Below, piece after piece: positions 44,410 through 51,765 of a stretch of DNA of 64,000 nt. The notes under the pieces were generated by a model. It was not told the origin of the DNA. It ran no database searches and saw nothing but the letters and a program-made list of their open reading frames with translations. Each line of letters starts with the position of its first letter. Positions within the stretch are counted from its first letter, which is position 1. The DNA comes from Allohoeflea poritis (GTDB lineage: Bacteria; Pseudomonadota; Alphaproteobacteria; Rhizobiales; Rhizobiaceae). The stretch lies in NCBI RefSeq assembly GCF_027889715.1, contig NZ_JAPJZH010000011.1, positions 124,001 through 188,000 of the forward strand. The letters run 5' to 3'. The position numbers and the translations under genes were made by a program.

Positions 44410-44491
44410 AAGTCGATGATTTCTTGTGATTATTGTCGATTTTTTGACGTGAAAAGCGGCTCCGGCCTGTAATCAGATGAATTGCAAAAAC

Positions 44492-44529
44492 TTGACAAAA
44501 AAAATCCCGTTAAATAGAACGATTCTAAA
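44492..44529 (+). promoter_or_regulatory. rirA promoter with overlapping Irr/ICE-like box 2
   Basis: TTGACA (44492-44497), 17 bases, TAGAAC (44515-44520) form a good promoter. AATAGAA-CGA-TTCTAAA (44513-44529) matches the ICE pattern at 12 of 14 positions and covers the -10 region, so Irr binding would be expected to repress rirA. The ATG follows 40 bases later. Confidence 0.55.
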
Positions 44530-44568
44530 TTCAATCAGAATTGCGCACGGTAGTGCCACGGAGAAAAC

Positions 44569-45033
44569 ATGCGGGTAACGAAGCAGACCAATTACGCGGT
44601 GCGGATGCTGATGTATTGCGCCGCCGATCCGCACGATCTGAGCCGCGTGCCCGAGATCGCCAGGGCATACGGTGTCTCCGAACTGTTCCTGTTCAAGATC
44701 CTCAAGCCCCTCGTCAAGGCCGGCATCGTTGAGACGGTCCGTGGCCGCAATGGCGGCATTCGCCTGGGCCGGCCGGCGGACAAGATCAGCCTGTTCGACG
44801 TCATTCGCGTCACCGAGGACAGCTTCGCGATGGCGGAGTGTTTTGAAAACGATGCCGCCGAATGCCCGCTGGTCGACAGCTGCGCGCTGAACTCGGCGTG
44901 GCGCGAGGCGCTGAACGCGTTTCTCGGCGTGCTGGCGACCTATTCCATTGCCGATCTGGCGGCGGCGCGCTTCAATATCGGCAGCCGCCTCGGGCTGGAC
45001 GATCTGCCGGCGGTGGCGAACGGCACGTCCTGA
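44569..45033 (+). CDS. rirA: Rrf2-family iron-responsive regulator RirA
   Basis: 154 residues. The opening MRVTKQTNYAVRMLMYCAA, the winged helix with IARAYGVSELFLFKIL and the block VRGRNGGIRLGRPA are nearly those of rhizobial RirA. The three cysteines that hold the [Fe-S] cluster are in AECFENDAAECPLVDSC (about residues 92-106). RirA represses iron-uptake genes when iron is sufficient. Its neighbour, a ferric-binding protein, is a natural target. The gene is convergent with nnrU-like, with ten bases between stop codons. Confidence 0.93.
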   Translation: MRVTKQTNYAVRMLMYCAADPHDLSRVPEIARAYGVSELFLFKILKPLVKAGIVETVRGRNGGIRLGRPADKISLFDVIRVTEDSFAMAECFENDAAECPLVDSCALNSAWREALNAFLGVLATYSIADLAAARFNIGSRLGLDDLPAVANGTS

Positions 45034-45043
45034 CCCTCGGAAT

Positions 45044-45715
45044 TCAGAAATAGGCCAGCGGATCGACCCCGATCAGGTCGCCATGCAAGGCGAGCATAAG
45101 GACATAAAGCGCGAGGCCGGCGGCGGTTTCGATAGCTAAACGCGGCGAAAGCGCCCTGCTGAGCCGGTCGCCGAACGATCCCGAACTCACCGACATCGCT
45201 TGCGCGAAGACATCTTCGGGCAGGCGCCGGCGTGCGCGCGCCTCGAGCGCCGGCCTGCTGATAACACAAAACACGGCAAAGCTGGCAAACATGACGACGC
45301 CCACCGCATCGCCATTGGCAAGCAGATGGGCAACGGACCAGAGAAACAGCGCCCATAAAACGGGATGGCGCGTCAGTGCCGATATGCCCGGGTGCCGTGG
45401 ATCAATCGTCCCGCCGCGCAGGCTTATCGAAACCGGCTGGGGCCGTGTCGCGCCGCAGGACAGAAGCACCGCCGCGATCGCGGTCAGAACAAGCGCAATG
45501 ACGACGGAAAGACGTGTCGTCGGCCAGAGTGCGATATGCGGCGCCCGTGTCGCCGCAGAGATCAGCCACGCCAGCAAAGCAAGCGACAACAACGAATAGA
45601 GGACCAGATAGGCGCGCCGGCCCAGACGGCCGATCAGCGTATCACGCAGACCGCTGCGCGCCGGAAGCACATGCGCGCCGATAAACACCAGAAAGGCGGC
45701 AGCGAATTCCATCAT
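45044..45715 (-). CDS. NnrU-family membrane protein
   Basis: 223 residues with about five to six hydrophobic segments. MEFAAAFLVFIGAHVLPA at the start and the central block HPGISALTRHPVLWALFLWS (conserved His-Pro) are typical of NnrU proteins, related to isoprenylcysteine methyltransferase-like membrane folds. NnrU was named from nitric oxide reductase clusters, but no nor or nir gene is present here, and related proteins act in carotenoid or steroid modification. Specific role unknown. Confidence 0.82.
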   Translation of the reverse strand: MMEFAAAFLVFIGAHVLPARSGLRDTLIGRLGRRAYLVLYSLLSLALLAWLISAATRAPHIALWPTTRLSVVIALVLTAIAAVLLSCGATRPQPVSISLRGGTIDPRHPGISALTRHPVLWALFLWSVAHLLANGDAVGVVMFASFAVFCVISRPALEARARRRLPEDVFAQAMSVSSGSFGDRLSRALSPRLAIETAAGLALYVLMLALHGDLIGVDPLAYF

Positions 45716-45794
45716 CGACAGCGGCCCTCGACATCACCCCTTCATAGGCGAAGGGAGGGATCGCAAAAAGGTGCTGCGGATGCGGCCAAATCGC

Positions 45795-46247
45795 TCAGAG
45801 TTCCTTCAGGCAGTCGATACAGGTCTTGCGGATCGCATGGAGCTCGCCAAGCGTGTCGTCGATCATCGCGCGTTTCCGTTCCAGTTCTTCGATCGCCTTG
45901 CCCGACTCGCTGACGACATATTCCAGCTGAGACTTCTGCCCCTCTCCATGCTCGCCGTAAAGATCGAGGAAATGCCGGATTTGTGCGAGCGTCGAGCCGA
46001 TCGCCTTGGCGCGCAGGATCAGCGCAAGCCGTGCCCGGTCGCGCCTTGTATAGACGCGGGCCCCATTCACCCGTGCCGGATGAATGAGATCCTTGTTTTC
46101 ATAGAAACGGATCGTGCGGGTGGTGATGCCGAATTCCTCGGCAAGTTCCGCGATCCCGAAGAGATCGCGGCCCTCCTCGGCCGGCCGCGGCTCGATCACC
46201 GCAACACCGCCGCTGTCCGCACGCCCGCCCTGGTCAGCCTGACTCAC
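45795..46247 (-). CDS. MerR-family transcriptional regulator
   Basis: 150 residues starting with GTG 46247, three bases after the SCP2 gene stop codon. After an acidic leader of ~28 residues comes the MerR winged helix (LFGIAELAEEFGITTRTIRFYENKD start) with wing RVYTRRDRARL, then a long dimerisation helix ending in CIDCLKEL. The C-terminal pair of cysteines could bind metal, but the subgroup resembles regulators of acyl-CoA metabolism such as LiuR/PsrA-linked MerRs. Co-transcribed with the SCP2 gene and divergent from an acyl-CoA dehydrogenase. Confidence 0.87.
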   Translation of the reverse strand: MSQADQGGRADSGGVAVIEPRPAEEGRDLFGIAELAEEFGITTRTIRFYENKDLIHPARVNGARVYTRRDRARLALILRAKAIGSTLAQIRHFLDLYGEHGEGQKSQLEYVVSESGKAIEELERKRAMIDDTLGELHAIRKTCIDCLKEL

Positions 46248-46250
46248 CGG

Positions 46251-46532
46251 CTAGAGCACCTGACCGAGCTTCATGGCGACGCTCATGTCGCCATCCACCT
46301 TGAGCTTGCCCTGCATGAATGCGCCTGTCGGATCGAGTTCGCCGGCGACAATCGATTGCAGGTCTTCGAGGCTGACACTGATCGTGCAGTCCGCTTCCTG
46401 GTCTTCCGTGCTGATGCTCTGATTGTCGATAACCAGCACGCCGTCGTCGCCGCAATCGAATTTGACGACACTGTCAAAGGATCCTTCGGCGACGCGGTCT
46501 TTCATCGATTCCGCAAGTTCAGCAACACTCAT
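46251..46532 (-). CDS. SCP2 sterol/lipid-carrier domain protein
   Basis: 93 residues from ATG 46532 with AAGGAG nine bases upstream, a free-standing SCP2 domain. SFDSVVKFDCGDDGVLVIDN and the C-terminal LDPTGAFMQGKLKVDGDMS are hallmark blocks of the lipid-binding fold. Such proteins bind acyl-CoA or other lipids in the cytosol. Its position between a MerR regulator and a divergent acyl-CoA dehydrogenase supports a role in fatty or branched acyl-CoA turnover. Confidence 0.88.
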   Translation of the reverse strand: MSVAELAESMKDRVAEGSFDSVVKFDCGDDGVLVIDNQSISTEDQEADCTISVSLEDLQSIVAGELDPTGAFMQGKLKVDGDMSVAMKLGQVL

Positions 46533-46723
46533 TTCCGTACTCCTTGGCTTTGGTGTGTTTGTCCCAATGATATACGCACACCGGCACTTCGCTGCAACGA
46601 GTTTTCGCATAGCCGAATTGATTGACCTATACGTCAGATAGTGAAATGATCGCCCGGCCCGCCCGGCGAAGAGAAGAATTGTCAGGGCGCGAATGGGCCG
46701 ACAAGGGCGACGAGGAGGAACGG

Positions 46724-47875
46724 ATGCAGCTCACCGAGGAACACGAGCAACTGCGTAACACGGTCACCCGGTTCGTCGACACGGAGATCAATCCCTTTGT
46801 CGACGAGTGGGAAGCAGCGGAGCAGTTTCCGGCCCATGAAGTGTTTGCAAAACTCGGTGCACTCGGCCTGCTCGGCATCAAATACGATCCCGACTGCGGC
46901 GGCCTGGGCCTCGACTTTTCCTATTCCATGGTGATGGCGGAAGCTCTGGGCAGCGTTCACTGCGGCGCCGTACCGATGGCCATCGGTGTCCAGACCGACA
47001 TGTGCACACCGGCGCTCGACCGCTTCGGCACCGAGGAGTTGAAGCGGGAATGGCTGGCGCCATCCATCGCCGGAGAAATGGTCGGATGTATCGGTGTCTC
47101 CGAAGCCGGCGGCGGCTCGGACGTTGCCGCCATCCGGACGACGGCCACGATTGACGGCGGCGATTATGTCATCAACGGCTCGAAAATGTGGATCACCAAT
47201 GGCCTGCAGGCCGACTGGTGCTGCCTTCTGGCCAACACCGGCGAAGGCGCCGTGCACAAGAACAAGTCGCTGATCATCGTTCCGCTCAATGCCAAAGGCG
47301 TCGAACGCCAGAAGATCCACAAGATCGGCATGCATGCCTCCGACACGGCGCAGCTTTTCTTCGACAATGTGCGCGTGCCGAGGCGAAACCTGATCGGCCA
47401 GGAGGGCATGGGTTTCACCATGCAGATGATGCAGTTCCAGGAAGAACGGTTGTGGGTGGCGGCATCAAGCCTTCTGGCGCTGGACCGGCTGATCGACCTG
47501 ACCATCGAATATACGCGCGAGCGCAAGACGTTCGGGCGAGCGGTCCTCGACAATCAGGTCGTGCATTTCCGGCTCGCCGAACTGCGGACCGAGGTCGAGG
47601 CCCTGCGCGCGCTGACCTGGCGCGCGGTCGACGAATATGTGCGCGGCAAGGACGTGACGAAAACCGCCTCGATGGCCAAGCTGAAGAGCGGACGCCTCTA
47701 CCGCGAAGTGGCCGATTCCTGTCTGCAATACTGGGGCGGCATGGGCTTCACCGCCGACAATCCGATCAGCCGCGCCTATCGCGACGGGCGTGTGGCATCC
47801 ATCGGCGGCGGCGCCGACGAAATCATGCTCGGCATCATCAGCAAGCTGGAGGGCACCCTGCCCGCCGGTGGCTGA
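46724..47875 (+). CDS. Acyl-CoA dehydrogenase
   Basis: 383 residues from ATG 46724, chosen because GAGGAGGAA lies just upstream; the longer reading frame has no supporting site. FAD-binding motifs CIGVSEAGGGSDVAAI and MWITNGLQADWC (about 118-165) and the C-terminal YWGGMGFTADNPISRAYRDGRV with the region that carries the catalytic base are intact. It should introduce the alpha-beta double bond in an acyl-CoA and pass electrons to ETF. Chain specificity is not evident. It lies between MerR/SCP2 genes (divergent) and a TetR gene (convergent), a small lipid-metabolism cluster. Confidence 0.9.
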   Translation: MQLTEEHEQLRNTVTRFVDTEINPFVDEWEAAEQFPAHEVFAKLGALGLLGIKYDPDCGGLGLDFSYSMVMAEALGSVHCGAVPMAIGVQTDMCTPALDRFGTEELKREWLAPSIAGEMVGCIGVSEAGGGSDVAAIRTTATIDGGDYVINGSKMWITNGLQADWCCLLANTGEGAVHKNKSLIIVPLNAKGVERQKIHKIGMHASDTAQLFFDNVRVPRRNLIGQEGMGFTMQMMQFQEERLWVAASSLLALDRLIDLTIEYTRERKTFGRAVLDNQVVHFRLAELRTEVEALRALTWRAVDEYVRGKDVTKTASMAKLKSGRLYREVADSCLQYWGGMGFTADNPISRAYRDGRVASIGGGADEIMLGIISKLEGTLPAGG

Positions 47876-47926
47876 CCGACGGAAACAACGGCATCCGGCG
47901 GCTGGCGAAGTCCCGCCGCCATCCGG

Positions 47927-48565
47927 TCATGAATTTCGCAGATATCCCCGCACAAGCTTGATCGCCTCGTCGAGGATCTGATCGGGATCGTATCTTCCGC
48001 TGTTCTGCATGAAATCGAACAATGCGCTGACCGCTTCCGAAATGACGCGCGCGCGCAGGCGTTGATCGCCGTCGAAATCGGGATCGGCCCGGCGCAGGAA
48101 ATCCTCCAGCCGCTCGGCGACCGTTTCGAGCGCTTCCTGGCTAAGCTCCAAAAGAACCGGGGTCGAACGCAGCGCGCTCATCACGGCCGCGGAACCGCGT
48201 TGCTCGGCCCGCAATATTGCCAGATCGCGCAGCGATTCCGCGAAGTTTTCGACCCAGTCCCCGTCGCGCAGCAAAAGCGCATCGAATTGACCGCGCCGGA
48301 TATCATCGCGTTCGACGACAAAGCGGCGGCTCAATTCGGCAATGACCTGGTACTTGTTCGGGAAATAGCTGTAGACCGCCGCCACGTTGATTCCGGCGCG
48401 GTCCGCAATTTTCTGCATCGTTACGCCGGAAAAGCCCTCCTCCTCCAGCATGCTCACGGTCGCCTCGAGAATTTGGCGCACGGTCTCCCTTGAGCGTCGC
48501 TGCTTGGGCAGGCGACGCCCGGGCACAAGCAACGGATTGGATTTCTGACCCTGACCAGTTTCCAT
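47927..48565 (-). CDS. TetR-family transcriptional regulator
   Basis: 212 residues. The N-terminal TetR helix-turn-helix is clear (TMQKIADRAGINVAAVYSYFPNKYQV, given as landmark around residues 48-72, key Tyr-Phe-Pro-Asn-Lys). The C-terminal ligand domain includes FLRRADPDFDGDQRLRARV. It is convergent with the acyl-CoA dehydrogenase gene and may control it or itself. The ligand is unknown; an acyl-CoA or lipid is a reasonable guess from the neighbours. Confidence 0.88.
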   Translation of the reverse strand: METGQGQKSNPLLVPGRRLPKQRRSRETVRQILEATVSMLEEEGFSGVTMQKIADRAGINVAAVYSYFPNKYQVIAELSRRFVVERDDIRRGQFDALLLRDGDWVENFAESLRDLAILRAEQRGSAAVMSALRSTPVLLELSQEALETVAERLEDFLRRADPDFDGDQRLRARVISEAVSALFDFMQNSGRYDPDQILDEAIKLVRGYLRNS

Positions 48566-49098
48566 TCGCCCCCCGGGGTTTAACGCCTATTTCTAACAGG
48601 TGCCGGTCGCTATCGCTACAAAACCACGGTTTTAATTGCATATGTGCATCTTAGGATATGTCGACATGCGAACCGATCGCTCGACTCACAAGTAATACGT
48701 GACAAGATATTGAATAATAAAAGAAAAAATTACGAAGCCGCGCGAGAATCGGAAATACGCCACGGCCGGACACGTCAAAATTCCTTCCGTTGCGCTTAAT
48801 ATTCGGCAAAAAATACTGTGAGAATCTGAAAAAAATTCGCGTTTTCCGCGAGCCCGGCAAAGAGGCCGATTCCCGCCCGGCTCTATTGCCCTCGCCATTG
48901 GTCTGTTGATAATCTCGACTTTGGAGTCGCTCTAAATTGGGCTGGCTCCTTGTTTCTCGATCAAGCGGCGCCACGGACCGGCTCACTCCTTCAGGACTGC
49001 ATCGACGGACTCAGCCGCCGGAACGAGAACGACAGCGGACGAACGCCGCCGGCGCATGGCCCGACGGGACGCGAAACCGGGAGGAAGAAAATCCGACA
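48566..49098. other. 533-nt intergenic region without a recognisable gene
   Basis: This gap separates two divergent regulator genes (TetR and MHYT-LytTR). Bases 48680-48850 are AT-rich and probably hold the promoters. No frame in it gives a recognisable protein with a ribosome-binding site, and I see no clear operator. An open frame continues upstream from the MHYT gene but its sequence has no family resemblance. Confidence 0.6.
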
Positions 49099-50259
49099 AT
49101 GGTGGAGGTGCACTACTCTCCTTTTCTGGTCGGTGCGTCCGTGCTTGTTGCCGTCATGGCCGCATTCACCAGCCTGCGGCTGACGAACGGGCTGCGAAAC
49201 CTGTCCGTGGCGCGCCGCAAGGTGCGGATCGCGCAAGCCGCCATTGCACTGGGCGGCGGCATCTGGTCCATGCATTTCATCGGCATGCTGGCGGTTACCC
49301 TGCCATTTCTGGTTTCCTATGATCCTTTGCTGACCTTGAGCTCGGCATTGATCGCCATTCTGATCACCGGATGCGGTCTTCTCCTGCTTCATTTCGGCGA
49401 GCGCACCAATCTGCGCATCCTGCTGTCGGGAACGATGACCGGCATCGGCATCGCCTCCATGCACTACACCGGCATGGCCGCGATATCGGCGAACTGCGTG
49501 GTCAGCTATCGTTCGCTCGGCATCGTGCTCTCGGTGCTGATTGCCATCGCCGCCTCGACGCTGGCCATGTGGCTGGCCTATTCGAACCGCTCGCTGCTGC
49601 GCACCGCCATCGGTGCCGTGGTGCTCGGCCTGTCGATCTCGGCCATGCATTACGCCGCCATGCTCAACACATCCTTCTCGCAGGCCGTCAATTTTGTCGC
49701 CGAGCCGATCCCGGCGCTCGATCCGCAGATCCTGGCGATTTCGGTCAGCCTGAGCGCTTTCGTCATATGCGGCCTGTTCCTGCTGCTGGCGGTTCCGATG
49801 GAAGAGGCCGATGCCCCCGCAGAAGAGCCCCGGCTGACGGAGCCTGAACCGGCCACCGTCAATTCCCGCAAGAGCGCCCGCGCGCCCAACGTATCGCTGA
49901 GCCGCGCCGGCAAGATGGTTCAGCCGGTCAAGAACAGCATTCCCTATGAAAAGGAAGGAACCGTCCGCTTCATGAACACCGACCGCATACTGGCGATCGA
50001 AAGCGACGGCCACTACACCAAGATACGTACGGACGAAGACGCGCTTTTCTGCCCGTGGTCCCTGTCGAAGGTCGAAAAGAGCCAGCTTGCCGACCGCTTC
50101 CTGAAAACGCACCGGCGCTACCTCGTCAATCCGGCCCATATCAACGGACTGAAGAAGGTCGGCGATCAGATGTTCTGCTATGTCGGCAAGGCCGCCGAGC
50201 TCGAGGTCCCGGTCAGCCGCTCGCGGGCAAAGGACCTGCGCAACCTGCTGGGCGTCTGA
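49099..50259 (+). CDS. MHYT-LytTR membrane regulator (CoxC/CoxH-like)
   Basis: 386 residues from ATG 49099. Six to seven membrane helices carry the MHYT signature three times: SMHFIGM (about 52), SMHYTGM (about 118) and AMHYAAM (about 183), a proposed metal-binding sensor of diatomic gases. A LytTR DNA-binding domain fills the last ~100 residues (RFMNTDRILAIESDGHYTKI ... FLKTHRRYLVNPAHI). Oligotropha CoxC and CoxH have this architecture next to the CO dehydrogenase genes. Here it immediately precedes coxM, separated by paired LytTR-type repeats and a terminator, so a CO- or oxygen-responsive regulator of the cox operon is likely. Confidence 0.9.
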   Translation: MVEVHYSPFLVGASVLVAVMAAFTSLRLTNGLRNLSVARRKVRIAQAAIALGGGIWSMHFIGMLAVTLPFLVSYDPLLTLSSALIAILITGCGLLLLHFGERTNLRILLSGTMTGIGIASMHYTGMAAISANCVVSYRSLGIVLSVLIAIAASTLAMWLAYSNRSLLRTAIGAVVLGLSISAMHYAAMLNTSFSQAVNFVAEPIPALDPQILAISVSLSAFVICGLFLLLAVPMEEADAPAEEPRLTEPEPATVNSRKSARAPNVSLSRAGKMVQPVKNSIPYEKEGTVRFMNTDRILAIESDGHYTKIRTDEDALFCPWSLSKVEKSQLADRFLKTHRRYLVNPAHINGLKKVGDQMFCYVGKAAELEVPVSRSRAKDLRNLLGV

Positions 50260-50267
50260 AAACACCT

Positions 50268-50299
50268 GCCGTTCGTGCACGAATAGGACCGTTTGTGCA
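50268..50299 (+). promoter_or_regulatory. Paired direct repeats fitting a LytTR-domain binding site
   Basis: GCCGTTCGTGCA (50268-50279) and ACCGTTTGTGCA (50288-50299) share CCGTTYGTGCA at a 20-bp period. The nine-base cores with an 11-base gap fit the LytTR-box pattern [TA][AC][CA]GTTN[AG][TG] spaced 12 or so bases, with only one mismatch. The pair lies about 85-115 bases upstream of the coxM ATG. Confidence 0.6.
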
Positions 50300-50333
50300 A
50301 AATGCCGCTCATTGGTGAAGCGGCATTTCTTTC
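50300..50333 (+). terminator. Terminator-like hairpin between the MHYT-LytTR gene and coxM
   Basis: AAATGCCGCT (50300-50309) and AGCGGCATTT (50319-50328) give a ten-pair stem with nine-base loop followed by CTTTCT. It would end the regulator transcript so that coxM needs its own promoter downstream of the LytTR-type repeats. Confidence 0.6.
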
Positions 50334-50383
50334 TCCCGATGTGACGCGCTCAAATTGCGGTCACCAGTTTTGGGAGGAACTTT

Positions 50384-51247
50384 ATGATACCCGGATCATT
50401 CGACTATCACCGGCCGCGCACGCTCAATGAAGCTGTCGGCCTTCTTGCCGATCATGCCGGCGACGCGTTCGTCCTGGCGGGCGGGCACAGCCTCATACCG
50501 ATGATGAAGCTGCGCATGGCAACGCCCGAGCATCTCATCGACATTCAGGACATCGGCGAGCTGACGGGCATCGATGTCTCGAACGGCACCATCGAGATCG
50601 GCGCCGCCGTGACCCAGGCCGCCCTGATTGCTTCCGATGCGCTCGCCGATGCCTGCCCGATCCTGCGCGAAACATCGCTGCAGATCGCCGACCCGCAGAT
50701 CCGCAATGTCGGCACGATCGGCGGCAATGTCGCCAATGGCGATCCGGGCAACGATATGCCCGCCGTCATGCAGGCGCTCGATGCCGACTACATGCTGCAT
50801 GGCAGCGGGGGTCAGCGCTCCGTTAAGGCACGTGATTTCTACGAAGCGGCCTATTTCACCGCTCGCGATGAATCCGAGATCCTGACCTCCATTCGCATAC
50901 CGGTCCCGGCGCAGGGCCACGGCCACAGCTACCAGAAGCAGAAGCGCAAGATCGGTGACTACGCAACGGCCGCGGCCGCCGTCATCCTGTCGGTGTCGGA
51001 CGGCAAATGCACAGGCGCGTCCATCGCACTTACCAATGTGGCCGACACGCCGCTTTGGGCGGAAGCGGCAGGAAATGCCCTGATCGGAACCGATCTCGGT
51101 CCAAATGCCGTTTCGGCGGCGGTCGATGCGGCGCGCGCCATCACAGATCCGGCCTCCGACGGGCGTGGCCCGTCCGAGTACCGCACCCATGTCGCAGGCA
51201 TCATGGTCAAACGCGCCATCGAAGCCGCCCACGAAAGAGCTGCCTGA
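50384..51247 (+). CDS. coxM: CO dehydrogenase medium (FAD) subunit CoxM
   Basis: 287 residues, the normal length of the flavoprotein subunit. FAD-binding motifs [14 protein letters not shown] (about 31-44) and [14 protein letters not shown] (about 107-120) are conserved. GGGAGG precedes the ATG. It transfers electrons from the iron-sulfur subunit to the quinone pool. First structural gene of the operon, in the standard order coxM-coxS-coxL. Confidence 0.94.
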   Translation: MIPGSFDYHRPRTLNEAVGLLADHAGDAFVLAGGHSLIPMMKLRMATPEHLIDIQDIGELTGIDVSNGTIEIGAAVTQAALIASDALADACPILRETSLQIADPQIRNVGTIGGNVANGDPGNDMPAVMQALDADYMLHGSGGQRSVKARDFYEAAYFTARDESEILTSIRIPVPAQGHGHSYQKQKRKIGDYATAAAAVILSVSDGKCTGASIALTNVADTPLWAEAAGNALIGTDLGPNAVSAAVDAARAITDPASDGRGPSEYRTHVAGIMVKRAIEAAHERAA

Positions 51248-51273
51248 GCAGCGCCGGAGTTTCGGAGATTTCC

Positions 51274-51765
51274 ATGTCGAAAACCCACGTAAAGATGACC
51301 GTCAACGGCAAGGCGGTCGAAGCACTCGCCGAACCGCGCACATTGCTTATCCATTTCCTGCGCGAAGAGCTTGATCTCACCGGCCCGCATATCGGCTGCG
51401 ACACCAGCCATTGCGGCGCCTGCACGGTCGATATCGACGGCAAGTCCGTCAAATCCTGCACCGTTTTCGTCGGCCAGGTCGAAGGCGCAGACGTGACGAC
51501 GATCGAAGGCATCGCCCAGCCCGATGGCACGCTGCACGCCGTCCAGGAGGCGTTCCGCCAGCATCACGGCCTGCAATGCGGCTTCTGCACGCCGGGCATG
51601 ATCACCCGCGCCTGGCGGCTCCTGCAGGAGAACCCGAATCCGACCGAGGAGGAAATCCGCTACGGCATCAGCGGCAATCTGTGCCGCTGCACGGGCTATC
51701 AGAACATCGTCAAGGCCATCCAGGCCGCCGCCGAGGAGCTTTCGGTCAAGGAGGCAGCAGAATGA
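51274..51765 (+). CDS. coxS: CO dehydrogenase small (2Fe-2S) subunit CoxS
   Basis: 163 residues from ATG 51274 with TTCGGAG upstream. The plant-type [2Fe-2S] ligands are CDTSHCGAC (about 44-52) plus a further cysteine, and the second cluster uses CGFCTPGM and CRCTGY. All eight cluster cysteines are present. It links the molybdenum centre of CoxL to FAD in CoxM. It overlaps coxL by four bases (ATGA). Confidence 0.95.
   Translation: MSKTHVKMTVNGKAVEALAEPRTLLIHFLREELDLTGPHIGCDTSHCGACTVDIDGKSVKSCTVFVGQVEGADVTTIEGIAQPDGTLHAVQEAFRQHHGLQCGFCTPGMITRAWRLLQENPNPTEEEIRYGISGNLCRCTGYQNIVKAIQAAAEELSVKEAAE

Noticed and set aside
45044-45715. NnrU-like gene as evidence of denitrification
   Set aside because: No nitrite, nitric oxide or nitrous oxide reductase genes are in the window, and NnrU-like proteins occur in other contexts.
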